Positions 12,551 through 26,000 of a stretch of DNA of 64,000 bases are shown here, piece by piece. A model generated the notes under the pieces. It saw only the letters and a program-made list of their open reading frames with translations, was not told the origin of the DNA and made no database searches. The stretch is from Actinomucor elegans (lineage: Eukaryota; Mucoromycota; Mucoromycetes; Mucorales; Mucoraceae). The stretch's first letter is position 1. Each line of letters begins with the position of its first letter. A program made the position numbers and the translations under genes. The stretch is from positions 2,232,001 to 2,296,000 of the forward strand of contig JAMSLZ010000003.1 of the NCBI GenBank assembly GCA_026027325.1, read 5' to 3'.

Positions 12551-13716
12551 TTCTTGTTTTTATAATTCCATTCAAAGGAAAAAGGGGATAAAGGAAGTGA
12601 AAAAAAAAATTATTTTCAGCTAATTAAAATCCGGTCATTTCTCAAAGGTAATTGCAGCCAATTATATTACATACCACCGTAATGTATATATCTCATATTT
12701 AGGTCACATTTTCGGTCAACTGATATATAACCATGATCACACTATGACTATATATGTGTTTGTGCGAAAAAAAAACACGAAAAACCATGATAATATGACG
12801 CGACTTACTTTACGCGACTTTTTGACGCGTTTGAAGTTAAGAATGTCGGAGCCTTTTTTTTCTAGTGCATACATAAGACTGATTGAATGTTTGCGACCAA
12901 CATCTTAGGCTTTTCCCGCTATTAACTGCTGCACTGAAAAACCGATCCAAGTAACCACGACCTAAGTCTTTGGAAGAACTAATAATGCAATACAAAGACG
13001 TGTATTATTTGACTCTTTCCTATTAATATTCATGTTGTACAGCGATTAAATCAAGATTCCACTAGATGCAGCAGTTCATTTTGAACATGTGCAATTAATC
13101 GGATGAGAATTTTGACCGAGATCAGCCGAGAGACCTAGAGATAATTTCTTTTTTTTTTGAGTAAAAATGCATAATTTGGTCGCTTATTTTTATTAATGTA
13201 ATATATCTACAATATTACAATCTAATAGAGGTTCCGTCAGATACAGCAATTCAGCCTGAGAAAAGATTACATTAGATACGATATTTGATTGGGATCATTG
13301 GAGAGATCTATAGAATTATTGATCTAAATTACTTGAAATTTATGGTGAATCCTTAAAATGTGGCAAAACTATTAGATTTCAATTTAATTAATGGTTTTAT
13401 AGATTCAACGCTCCGTTTTTAATTTGTCAGTCTTTAAATGCTACGTTAAAACGAATTTGATTGAGAAATGAGCAGGCGTGCTAGTAAAACTGTAAGTGTT
13501 CAGTGGCCAATCAAAACTGAAGATTTTGTAACAGCAGTAGCATTACGGGCACATTGGATTTTGACAGTATTCAAAATGCTGTAGAGGCATAATCTATAGT
13601 GCAATTGTGTTGCATGCCTTTCAATATATATATTTGTATTTTCAAAGTGGGTTTTTTTTCTCATATATATATATAAAAAAAAATTGATTAACTACCGTCA
13701 ATCAAAAGAGTATATA
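12551..13716. other. Intergenic region upstream of the PHD gene
   Basis: About 1.2 kb, A+T-rich, with poly(T)/poly(A) tracts and TA repeats near 13624-13633 and 13664-13675. It contains the ACGCG cluster listed separately. Stretches such as 13281-13330 loosely resemble 6510-6560 (GGGATCAT plus AGATCTA words) and may be old repeat relics. No gene supported. Confidence 0.55.
12798..12830. promoter_or_regulatory. Cluster of three ACGCG (MCB/MBF-like) motifs
   Basis: ACGCG occurs at 12798, 12812 and 12825 within 33 bp, the last being a full ACGCGT. In fungi such clusters bind MBF-type complexes at G1/S genes. They are 248-280 bp upstream of the start codon of the DPF-like gene. This is a motif-based inference only. 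Confidence 0.35.
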
Positions 13717-15224
13717 TTATCTAAGTTCTACTTTGAATTCATCTTGAACTACTGAGCGCACCTTTTCTTGAATTTCATTGATTTCCTCATTAGTTACATT
13801 TCTACATAATAATATTGACTCAGCTCATGGTATATATGGCATTAAATTATGATTTTTTACCTATCCATGGATCTATAATTGATACGATAACATAAACTGC
13901 GCTTGTTTGTCTTGGGATGTTTGAAATCATCAATCTTACATAGATAGAGATGAATAACTATTAAATAATATCATCATACACACTTACCAATTCAACTGTC
14001 TCGACAATATCGCCAGCTACTCCACGTACTAACTCACAGAAATCATTCTCATGCCATTCAGTTTGAGGAAGCCAGAAAGAGATATCCTTGATACAAGGTG
14101 GGTATTTAGAGAAAGGAACAAATTTGTTGATCTTTCCTGGCGTAAATTGATCCACGAAACGGGGGTCTTCAGACCAGAACAAACGAATATCAGGAATACC
14201 AAACAAGACCATGGCCAATCTTTCCAACCCCATACCAAAGGCCCAACCAATCTTATTATCGAGTCCTGCTTGATTCATAATCTTTTGATTCACTACGCCA
14301 CAGCCTAACACTTCTAACCATTCTCCTTTATACAAAATCTCAACTTCCCAGCTAGGGCTTGTGAAAGGAAAGTAAGCATCAATCCAACGGACCTTCAAGT
14401 TGGGCTCATCAGCAAACAAGTTTCTAATCATCGAATTGATCGAATGCTTCAAATGGGCTGAAATCAAGTCTACAGACTCGGGCGAATGACACACTTGATA
14501 AGGATTCTCAGGCTTAATGATGGTATCATCAACCAATTCAATGTTGGGTGTTTCTCTTGCTTGGATACGTTTTAATTCTTGATCTAGCTTGGTCGTATCA
14601 TTATCCATATAGAAAAAGCCTTCGATTTGGTGGAATACTGGATAATGAGATGAATCAATTTCATCACGGCGGTATACATCTCCACTGATCAAAAATTTGT
14701 TCTCTCCTGAAGCAAGGCCTTGCAACTGATGCGCTGATGTATGCGCACGAAGCACTGTGTCTTTGTTAAAGTAATAATTATCGGATTTGGTACGGCTAGG
14801 ATGATCTTTAGGGATATACAAATCGTCAAAATTCTGCTTGGTTGTCACAACGGGACTGAAGTCGTTGAAGGTCTTGTAATCCTGAAAGTTCGACTCGATC
14901 AACTGACGGATAATCGAAATAGGGTTTTTGGGTTGCAAATGAAGCTTGCGGTTGACTTTTGAAAGTACAGTAGGAGAGATATTGGTCCATTCGTCTCTGG
15001 CAAAGCTGTTTCCATTAATAATGGTTTCTTTGGTTCCAATTTCAAAGTCTACAATTGAAGGTAAGCCCTAGTAGACTTGACAAGGCTATTTTCTTTGGGT
15101 TACCTGGCTGAGTAGAGTAACAAGACTTTCTGGTAATAGCAAAGACACCACAACTACCAGCGGTAGCACATTTGCTGATAGTGACTCTTTGCAAATGTGT
15201 CAATTTGATCGAATTTCGGAGCAT
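13717..15224 (-). CDS. MSF1: Mitochondrial phenylalanyl-tRNA synthetase
   Basis: Four exons (15224-15104, 15048-13988, 13934-13861, 13801-13717) encode 446 aa, close to yeast Msf1 (469) and human FARS2 (451). The N-terminus (MLRNSIKLTHLQRVTISK) is a likely mitochondrial presequence. The class II core contains the motif-2 region RRDEIDSSHYPVFHQIEGF and motif 3 GWAFGMGLERLAMVLFG. The C-terminal part from about FSKYPPCIKDISFW is the ferredoxin-fold anticodon-binding (FDX-ACB) domain, completed by two short exons ending VVQDEFKVELR. It charges mitochondrial tRNA-Phe as a monomer. The second exon alone continues to a stop at 13961, but splicing at 13987 restores the conserved KHPKTNKRSLCYRINYRSMD block, so I prefer the four-exon model. 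Confidence 0.95.
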
Positions 15225-15938
15225 GGTTTTAAAAGTTTCGAATTCAAAAGGAAAAACTTGCCAGGGTTATTCCATCATGGTATATCCGTCAATTGAATAC
15301 CTCGCTGTTGGCGGGATTTCAATTTTCTTTTGATATTTCTCCCGTTTTTATTTTAGCTTTGGCTTTCAGCTGCATGCACTTCATAGTTTCTAAACCGAAT
15401 TATTTAATGTTTTTAAAGACATATACTTGCTCCTTTTTGTAATTGTTTCAATATATAAAAAGTCGATTTTAAAGCAGAAAACCGAAAACCGAAACATCTC
15501 ATCTAGTTTATAAATAATGTTATATTATGATAGCAGTAATAACATTTTTTTTACATTATTTGATGCACGACAGTCAGACCAAAAACTTTCACTAGGTGAA
15601 CGACGCGTCAAACTACTAAAAAAAAATGGGGTTTTCGTGTTCAATTAGTTTGCATAATGAGGAACAAAGCATGTTACTATTGTACTATTATTTATTGAGT
15701 ATGGATTAGGTCAGCCCAAATTTGCATGCTGTTATGTTAAAATATATCGACATTTATTGGAAACTTACTTTCATAAGAATTATAATTCATGACAATGACG
15801 GTTCTTAATATCCTTATACTCCTTCATGAGTGAAAATATTACTTTTATTGTAGAGATATTAACTCAAAGAGTAAAGGTCGGCCCATTTGTGCCGATGGAG
15901 GGGAGGGGGGATAATCTGTACTTGTTAATAAAAAGGTT
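15225..15938. other. Intergenic region between MSF1 and MCD4
   Basis: About 0.7 kb holding the MSF1 promoter and the MCD4 3' end. A+T-rich with poly(T) at 15544-15552 and poly(A) near 15618-15626. A GGGGAGGGGGG run lies at 15899-15909, about 30 bp beyond the MCD4 stop. No gene seen. Confidence 0.55.
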
Positions 15939-18900
15939 CTACACATTCTTAGGGCGCATTTGGTTCACAATCTTGTTAAGTTTAGGTAAGACTAAATGTC
16001 CCACTAACAATCGAGATAAAAGGAAAAGGATCATGGTAAAAATAATAAATAATTCGGCAATGCAAAAATGACTGATAGAAGTACCAATCTCGAGCCAGCT
16101 TCCATAGTCTGTGACAAAGAAGAAAAAGTTGATGGTTTGAATATCCGTAATACTCATAACAGCCAAGAAGAGTGTGAAAGGTTGTAGGTCAATGCTTGAA
16201 CTCAGAATACCTAACACCGAAGAAGCCACGAAGAAAGGAATCAATACTTTCAAAATGAGAAGTGTACCCATTAAGAAAGGATCAAAGATGGTAGTAAATC
16301 GGTACACGCTTTCCAACGAAAAACTGCTCATGGATGCAACGTTACCAGTACCAAAGAAGGCAACATCGATAAAGAATAAGAAGATGAGCACAGCACGACC
16401 ATCACTGGCTTTTAAGGATCGGCCCCGGGATAAACGTGTGCCCTTATATAGCGCGCGTTCAACTTCAAGCCAAATAAGCACAGTACTACAAAAGCAAACA
16501 TAGAACAAGAGTTCATAAGAAATACTAAGCAGTGTCATCAACGGAGCAAACGCGAAGCAAATGACTAGCAATCTTGTCAAGTAATCATCTGAAGTTTTGC
16601 CTCTATAGACGAATGGGAAAACACCAGAGATAGCTACCAGAAGAACATGTATATTAGCTCAATACAATTTCCTGTGTCAACATTTAAACGCTTACCAATA
16701 ATGATCCAGCTAGTCATTTGATTGAATATGGGAAGGCCTTCTCGGTTTTTCAAGCTGGTAGAAGTAGAATATACAAGCACAATACTGACAACGATGACGA
16801 GTAACTGAACAATCATAATTATGCTTAGCTTCTTGCTGACTCGATGATTTTGCTTCAACTTCCATAGTACAAAGGTACCAACTAACACACCTAAAACGCC
16901 GCCAGCAATGCTATAAGGGATAGCACAAGTGAGTGTCATGTTTTGTATATTATCTATTTTACTACTTACACAAGAGTGATATCTTCACCTTTCTCTACAG
17001 GTAACAATGTGAATACACTTGTACAAAGACAAGATAGGCACCATGCAACCAAGAGAGATGAGTTTTCTTTTCTCACTTTAGAGGTCATTATCAATGGCCA
17101 TGCTGATAAAACAACAAAGATAATACTTAGGATATCGCGATAAAAGAAACTACCAACCTACTTTATCATTAGAAATCAAACTGCTAGAGTCTATTTCGTT
17201 ATATAGGATTCTTACCAAAGCTTCCAAAAAGAATACAGAAGCTAGGCCAATGATAGTGAATCGAGCAAATCCATTTGCCAAGCTCAAACGAAGTGCTTCC
17301 AATAAGGATCGATAATTACGCAAGATATGGTTCCAGAAATAAACAGGAAAAAACACATAGGCATAGTACATCTTGGGCATTTTTTGGACATGAAGCATAG
17401 CAAAAAATCCAGCCAGTGTAACTAGTGACAAAATGTCAATCTAAAAGGGTGTGGTAAGTACATATATTTGTGAACAAAAATGCTACTTACTGTAGTGCGA
17501 GACTTGAAAGAAATTTGATACTGAGTTGTTGAAGGAAGCACATAATTGTGAATAACAAATAGCAAACAGAACACACACCATCCAATGTAACCAGCAGTAA
17601 CAATGCTTCTCAAAAATAACCAGTCATAAGTTTGAAAGTAACGTAAGCCTTGAAGACTCAGTGACATGAGTTGCTTTGACTTTTGCTCGGCACGAATAAA
17701 CTCTCCAGCATCAATTAATAATTGAATTTCAGATACAAGCAAGAGTGGATCGTTTCCACCAGTTAGTTTCTGGAACGGTCTGAAGAATAATTCGCTTTGT
17801 TCTTTTTCATCTGAAAACAAGAGGATCAGTCGCCTATATAGCCAATGTATCATGTTACTTACTATGTTTAACTTGGTATTGTTCAAGGATTTGACGCGCA
17901 TTGGAAAAAGCAGCCTCAGCCTTGACCCTTTCATCTGCTTTCAAGAAACTCAGAGGTAGTTCGCCTACTGAATTGACAGGAAGATCGATGCCAACCAAAT
18001 GAGCCATCAAAGGTGCAATGTCTGCTTGAAGAATATCGTCACGTTGAATCTCGGATAAGCCCCAAGGAGCAGAAAACTCATCATGTCCTAGTCCTGACTT
18101 GATGGGTTCCCGAATACCAGCGCCCCAAGCAATGATAGGCGTACGAGTACAATCAGGATGTCCATCACCATGTCCGCCTAGTGATAAACCCATCATATTA
18201 CTATTATCCATCGCTTCATTTATTCCACTTGTTCTTACCTCTATTGTTCATTCCATGGTCAGCGGTAAAGATGTAGCTAGTGCGACCATCATTACCATAA
18301 AAATCTTCGATTAAACGCGTCATTTCCTTTACTCCAGCATCTACTAGTTTGATATTGTTCAAGTATTCCTTGGACATTGGTCTAAATCCATGCCCATTCG
18401 TATCCAACCCAAGTAAATGAAGGAAAAACACAACTTTCTTTTGGCGCAACTGTTGATTTAATACAGGATCAATGGTAGCATTGTGAAATAATTCTTTAAC
18501 ATGATCGAATACCCAGACATCCAATTTTGAAGCCTCTAAACTATATATGAGTGATCGACGTTCTAACCCATCACCAAAGATGATCGTCTTACCTCCCGAG
18601 AAATCCTCATATTCTGGAGGATACATGAAGGTATCCACACGGCTGGGGTCGCTAGCGCCGTGTTGAAACATAGGTAGGATATCCGGTGATCCAAAAGACC
18701 AAGTATGTTGCGATTGATTAAATACTGAATCAAAATTTACAGGATTCATCGACCAGCCTATATACAAGATAATTAAAATAAGAGCTGTTCATGATTTCCT
18801 TGAATACGTACCTGTAGTTACAGCACTCACATCTTCATAGAAACCAGCAATAATAGCGACGTGACCTGGCCTTGATTCGGTAGGCACGCGGGTATGCGAT

Positions 18901-19221
18901 ACACCCCAAGTGCCTTCTTCCGTCATGATATTACGTAAGAAAGGTGCACGCGTATTTCCTTCATGATCCAGTTCGAACAATTTATCGGCTCTTAATCCGT
19001 CACCTAGTATCAAAATGTTATTAGATCGCTTGATTTGAATAAATAGTACATGTGTATTTACCAACAATTAAGACTAGTCGATCTGCAGGTGGAGCCAAAG
19101 GACTTTTATGCGGTTTCATGCCATGGACAAGTGGTGAGGTAAAATAAATGTCAAAGATGCTGAAAAGGTACACGATGTGAAATATCACACCAATGATCAA
19201 CAATCCTACACGCGGCCACAT
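15939..19221 (-). CDS. MCD4: GPI ethanolamine-phosphate transferase 1 (MCD4/PIG-N)
   Basis: Nine exons (19221-19062, 19003-18812, 18757-18239, 18177-17863, 17810-17491, 17440-17216, 17157-16970, 16910-16696, 16633-15939) encode 942 aa, matching Mcd4/PIG-N (~920-930). It starts MWPRVGLL with a membrane helix (~6-27). The lumenal alkaline-phosphatase-like domain has the metal site GDGLRAD (54-60), the PTESRPGH motif (Thr95 the probable nucleophile), [23 protein letters not shown] and, across a splice site, [16 protein letters not shown]. The C-terminal half is a multi-span membrane domain. It adds ethanolamine phosphate to the first mannose of GPI precursors in the ER. Acceptors at 18178 and 17811 were chosen because they restore GGHGDGHP and a conserved VKHNEKEQ join. 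Confidence 0.96.
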
Positions 19222-20013
19222 GTCGAGAGGAATTGTAAACAAAAGTAAAGACTAAATATCAATCTTTGGGCGTGTTTTTGAACCTATATTGGTGGCCCGC
19301 TCCAGTGGCATTTTAATGTAGCACGAGAAACGACCCATTGACCTCTATAGTCGACCATTTTAGTATCGTACCTTTAAAAAAAAGTAGCTGTTTACTGTAG
19401 ATCGCTTTGTATCATTTGGTTCATCTGCTATTACAATGACTCTAAAGAGAATACTAGCAAAAAGTCATTTTGTTAAACAACACACTGTCATGTAAAACAT
19501 TCAGGGTAGGTTACTTATCAGATGTGAAATTGAGCCAGGATAGGTCGAGTAATATAATTGCAGTAGTATACAATTTATTATTGTCAGATAAGCATATTGG
19601 CTGTATTTTAGTTAAATAAAAGGTTACAATAGACGTAACAACGTATTCTAATCATGAGTTACTATATATTCAATTACAAAAATAATCAAGAGATCTACAG
19701 ATCATATCTGTGTTTAAATGCAATGTATGTCATTAACAATTCGAGTATTAATAAGTATAGTATATTATTGTATTATGAATAAGTAATTATTATAACGGAT
19801 TACTGCACCTATTAGAACGCCGAGGACACTCATGAGGGATGCGAAAAAGGATAGAGCTATAGTTCACCCAAGTTGATGGTGACTCATTATAACCTATTCA
19901 AGTTCAAAGTGTACTTATATAACTGATGCTTATTTAGCATAATTTGGAGCCCTAAAAACATGTGTCTTTATTATCTTTGAGTTACTTTTTTTATTTTTTA
20001 TTTTTAATAATCG
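19222..20013. other. Intergenic region between MCD4 and CSF1
   Basis: About 0.8 kb with the MCD4 promoter and CSF1 3' end. A+T-rich; TTATTTTTTATTTTTAATAA-like sequence lies just beyond the CSF1 stop. No ORF or RNA gene is supported. Confidence 0.55.
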
Positions 20014-23000
20014 CTAATCAGCTTGAGATTCTATTACTGTCCATATCACTTTAACCAACTGATCCAAATGTAAAGTGATGTTTTCATGAACCAATCCAGG
20101 GATCCTTTCTCTTCTTAAGCCTAACCACTCTACAGGTGGTGTGGCATCACCCATAACTTGCAACTGAGGTTGGAAATTGACAGAATTAATAGATGTATAT
20201 ACATATTTCTCGACAGGCACATCAGGTTGTTCTTTGGCACTATTATCAACAGTTATCGTGACAGGAGCTTTTTCTGAAGTGGTTGGTATAGGAGATGTAA
20301 AAGGTATACTAGCCAATTCGCTCCCTTGACTTCCTTTCGATGGTGCTTCTGGGGACAGCGAAGCTCTTTTCAATGCCAATGGATTTTCTTCCATTTCATC
20401 GTAATTGCTGAGCGGTGTATTGAGTTCTGAAGTAGGCGTTTGCAACAGCTTATCTGAAGTTTTATCCAGCGCGCGATCCAATTGCATGTTAAACATATTC
20501 ATCATTTCTTGAAGATACTTTATCAATCCAATATTCAATGATACACTGACTCGACCGGCAAAATCAGCTCCAAATTCGTGTTGAATATTTCTATCCAACT
20601 GTGTCGATTCCATGGTAATCTCGGTACCGGGAATACCAAAGATATTTGTTCCACCCAAGTTCTTGGCAAGTGGCTTTGATCCTGGAAGCGGTAAGGGTGC
20701 GCTATAATGTACCATCAATTCCTTACCAGGTACATTTTTGGCTAAAGCTGCACTGGAAAGTGTAATCACCAACTTGCGATGAATACCTTGTTCATTACGT
20801 GGAAGCTCTTCTAAAGAGACTCTAAAGTGTTTGGCGCGTATATCTACATTATCTGAATCTTGGAATTGGCTAGGATAAATTACAATTTCAACCGCTTGCG
20901 TGCTTAGTGATACTCGAGAGTGTACTGAAGTCTGTTCATAGCGATACTTGTCCTTTGTTGATGTAGCAGACACAGCTTTGGAAGCCGAAACATCCATTTC
21001 AGTAGTGATAGAACGAATACCAGCTTCTGCTTTCTTTTTCTGTAGCAGTTCGTCGAACTTTTGAACCATAGTAATAATCACAGGTACGGTTTTGACTGAT
21101 AGTCGAGCGATTAAAGCTTTCAAATTAATGGATACTTGTAGATAATATTTCTTGTGCTTTTTGTCAAGATCAATGTTGAGCTCCAATGTCTGCTGAATGG
21201 CATCCAGGATGTTTTGATACTCATACTCAAACGTGGCCTTAAATCCATCAGAGCGTACACAGATCGAGGAAGTCTCACTGTTGCCATCATTGGATTGTTT
21301 TAAATGGCCTTGAACTATAGTCTGTTTGAAATTGGCACAACCAGACAGTCTTCCTTCAGAGCTTACTTTGATCTTCTCTAATGATAAGCTAAGGCCCTTG
21401 GACTCGTATGGTACGTGGTATAGTTGGAAAGATAAGTTTTCAGGGGCAAAAGCGACTCTACCGATGCTTTGGCCGAGGTCCACAGAGAACTTGATGTTTT
21501 GCATACATACGGCAACGTGCTTTGAAAAAGGGGCAGGTGAATGAGAAATGGTAGCTGCATCCGGCTGGTTTGCTTCTGTACCAGAGGGTACGGCAGGCCC
21601 AGCTACTTCCAAATAATCAGCGGATAAGCGCGATGTGGCAGTGTCCGATGAATTAGGATAGGCGTCTTGTGTAGTAGCTTGATCAAACCAACAAGCATTC
21701 AATGTCAATAGGTCTTGAAAATGTCGCATATTCAGATCGCCCAAAACATTAGGGACTTCAATGATAATTGAGATATCATCATTGGAATCGCCTCCTTCTC
21801 TTTGCGACGAGAGCATGGCGTTAAATAAGATACGATCAATGCGAGCATTAAGGCAAGGTTCTGGAGAGAAGTAGTGCTTAACAACGGCAGTGATCTCACG
21901 AATGGAGCCTATACAGCTCATGGTACGAGACGTAGTGTCTTTGGAAAACGCGTTCATCAAGAACTCGCTTTCTTCCCAGCCTAAACTACATACCACTTTA
22001 GAAGATGGTTGACAGTTCAAGTCCAGCTGTGTCTTCGACAACCGCAAAAAGAGAGAAGCATTGAGGTTGGATTCGTTTTCTGCTGTAGCGTCTCTATCTG
22101 CTTTTCGTTCACTGGATTGTTGAATACCTAGCTTGAGGCCGGTGATTACTTCGTGCAAGAACTGAACAAGCGCTGGGTGTAATGTATTTTTACTTTCAAG
22201 AATAAGCACGTCGGCATGGAACCTTTTGGGTCCATCGATTACGGAAGCATGAGCACCAAGAGGTGTTTGATAGATTACCCATGCGCTAAGTCCAGGTAAA
22301 TTTACGGTAGCCATATTACCTTCGCTAGTTGACCTTATATCAAAACCAGAGCGTGTACGTAAACTGACCTTGGGCTTCTTTTTGTTTTTATGAGCTTCTC
22401 CAGAATGACGCTTGGGATACATGCGAATGGTTCCACTATCACACTCAAACTTGCCTTCAATGTTCAAATGTACAATCTCGGAGGAATCAAGAGCAGGTGG
22501 TAGTAATGATGGCTTGGATGATGAATTGCTGGCCTTGTTAGAGTTGGACTTTGCTTTAGCAGTAAATGCATCCACACGGTCCATACTTTTGACATATATA
22601 ATACTGAGCGTGTTGATATAATCAGCAATAGTGCCATCCACATCCACTTCAAATCCTTTTACTTTAGCATCCACCGAAACCGATTGTAAAGGCTTCGCGT
22701 TGGATGCGGATACATGGCAGGATAGAGAAGGAAAGCATATTTGATTCATACGAGGATGGTTTTCAGCAATAAAATGATCTGCTTTGTTCTGATCAAAGCG
22801 CTTAACAAATTGTAAGGTAAGGTTATCCAACTGCAATGCACCTTTTTCAATATTCTTGCTAAGGAATTCGATGGATGTTACGGATAGTAACAAAGCACTA
22901 ACACCTCTGCTTGATGCTTCCGTCTCTATCAAATGTGTTTGCTCTCCCAATGGTATGGCTATACCCACTCTACGAATGTGAAGACTGATAATTTTACCTT

Positions 23001-26000
23001 CCAATAGCGAATGAGTATCTTCAGGTAACGTTTTAGGCCATTCATTCTTTACAGAAATGGACTGGACGATACGTTTGGTATTGGCAGACAGTTGATCGAT
23101 CTCAGCCTTTTTCATCATCTTTTTCTTTCGTAGTTCGGCGTTGTAATAGATATACATCTCGGCTAGCTTACCTAAAGCAATAGGCTGCATTACTGTTTGG
23201 ATTCTAGAGAAATTAATGAAGATGGAATCGGATTCCGTATCATGAGTATGTGCATTGTGCATGCAGTCTTCGTCATGACATATTTGCAAGTAGTTTTGTA
23301 CACTGAAATCAGCTAAAATATAAGCCAACACATTGCGATGATAGACAGTTTCTTCTCTTGTTAATGTATCATCAACTTCTTCGAACGTGTTATGATCAAG
23401 TGACAAGGAAAAGTTCCTAGCTTGTAACTTCCAAGTAAGCTGGTCAGATTTGTTGGCTCCAGTGACGGCATCATTAGATATAGAAGCCTCTAATAGGTTG
23501 GAACGGAAAACACCCAGTGCAGATGGGCTGGAAGCAGAAACTCGAAGTCCATCCAATGAGATATCCACTGCATACTTGAAGACACGGTCTGGTAACTCGG
23601 TAGTTGACACATTTTCCACGACAGAATCAAGCACTGGGGTAGCCGTAACAGGATTCTTGCGTTTAGAATATGATAAAACTTCAACCAACTCACTCACTTC
23701 ACTGCCAACCAACGACTGCGCGGTCAACAGAGAGTCAATCATACTAGCATCCAAGGACATGGCAATCAGATCAACGGATATCATGGATCTAAGTTTCAGC
23801 TGATTGATACCATTGATTGTCTCAGTTCGAAGAGAACCAGTACTGCGAATACCAGGGATACTGAATGTGCTTGTAGTGTCGCTTCTGTTACTACTTTTGG
23901 TGTCTTTTGTGATAAGATGCATCACTTGTTTTGATAGTTGGAAAGCATACATATGTACTGGCACCAGTTTCTGATGGGTTTCATTGATCATAAATAATAG
24001 ATCTTCAATTCTATATTCAACGCTGAGAGAAGGCAAAAGATCAGCCTCAATTACAAATTCATTCAACAAGAACTGGAGTTTGATATCTCGCTTTTTAGAC
24101 ACTACAGCGCTACTGGTATTCGGACTAGATGAAGAAGACACCGGTTCAGCCATAACAGTAGTATTCGTAGATACATCTCTTCTTTGTCCTTCCCATTCTT
24201 TGACCAAGTTTTGAAACATGAAATGATAGCGTCGTCCTTGCTCTGTCTGCCATGATTCGATAAAGCCATATAGACGCAGTAAACTCTGAGGCGCATTGAA
24301 GTGGAATTTGTGTATATTGGAAAACACGTTTAAAACGTCCTTGCTATTTTCTGCCTTGCTATACTTTTTAGATGGCTTGGATATTTGAGATATATTGGCA
24401 TTGACATTGGCATTTTCCAACATGATAGCCAAAAGTGTACTAGGATCATTAAGACGCAACTCTTCCTTGAATTGGATATCAATAGCATTGATACCACCAG
24501 TTGCTTCCAGTACTAGTCGAGGTTCTGAGTACGCGCTTTTACGTGATGCGCGATTAGAGCTACGCCTACCAGACCCTGTATCTGAATCGCGATCTGTATG
24601 AGCAATCAATTGAAGAGGTGCTAACTTGGGATTCGAAAACAATGCGGAGCCATGAATGCCAGAAATCAAAGTGTCCATTCGAAGCTCTTGAGCATGGGCA
24701 GTAATTTGAACTCGGTCAAAACTGACAAGTGCTTGAGCCACAACATCCACTTTACTGAGAAGCGCATCAAAGCTGAACTCTTGCTGCTTATTGACTGCCA
24801 CCATAGGTTCCGGAGTAGATAACGATGAAGAAGCTAAGCTAGTTTCTGTATTACTAAGTGATCTGCTAGCATGGGATAAGTTCTTCAGTTTTGCGGTAAA
24901 CACACGTTGAACGAGGAGCATGTGTCTTGCAAAAGCCAAAATAATTGGATTAGTAGAAATGTCAATATCACCAAAGCTCACTTTTGTAATAATATCAAGG
25001 TAGCCATCCAGCATGGCAGGCACCGAAGATCTTTGATTACTGCCCTCTGCTCCAGGAACAGATGATATAGGAGAGGATTTATACAAGCATTCGAGAAGGA
25101 ATTCAAAGTAGCTAATTGAAATACTGTTTTCTTCCTTGCACATATCAGCTGTTTCTTCTTCATAAATGGTAAACTTAAAATCAGCAAGCCTTAGCTTGGC
25201 AAAGTTGGCGGAAGAAGTGAGGAACTTGACAGCTTCATCAGTCATGCTCTTGGGAGCAACAGCCCCTTCAGTTGGCTTTTGCTTATACGGTTGAGTGAAC
25301 AAACGACAACAAGCAATATCATGATTATTCACTTCCCAGTTACGCCAAAGAGAAAAGGTACGAACCACGTTGGCGAACATAGCCTCAGAATTGATACCTT
25401 GTAAAGCTCCTCCAGAGGTAAGACGGTATTGTAACTCCTCACGTTTTGACGAAGGCATTGAACGTAAGCAGTGACGCATACGAGCAAGTAACTTCCAACC
25501 AACATCGTTTCTGAAGTTATGCGAACCCAGACGCAACATGGATGTAGGCGTAGTCAAAAAGATAGGATCACCCACTACACCTTGACTTACCGAAAAGTTT
25601 GCAATTTCACTAATGAATACTTGCACTTGGCGCGACCGCTGGTCTTGAAAGCTTGCTAAAATGCCCTTCAGATCATCGACGAAGACGAGCCATGAGTACA
25701 CAGCCCCCGCTAGAATTTCAACAGATTCGGTAACAATAATTGTGTCAACACTTTGGACATTCATTTCTGAATAATTGGGCTCCCTCGCTGCTAGGCATTT
25801 AAAGTTAAATCCTTTAACGGCCAGATCCAACATAACCAACTCGTCAATTAAGGTATCAGTGTCATTATCCAAGTTGGAATACAAACGTTTGTTTCGCAAT
25901 GATTCATAAGGAATACCGAAAGGAACCGATTGTCTTTCATGCTGAAGGGATACATATTGAACAGTGGAACCCATATCGCCTATATCCATATGCACTCTCG

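Noticed and set aside
13961..13987. Stop at 13961 as the end of the phenylalanyl-tRNA synthetase
   Set aside because: This would truncate the FDX-ACB domain; GT-AG splicing into 13934-13861 and 13801-13717 restores conserved sequence.
18178..18211. Alternative MCD4 exon start giving [11 protein letters not shown]
   Set aside because: The acceptor at 18178 instead joins DHGMNNR directly to GGHGDGHPD, the conserved metal-binding block.
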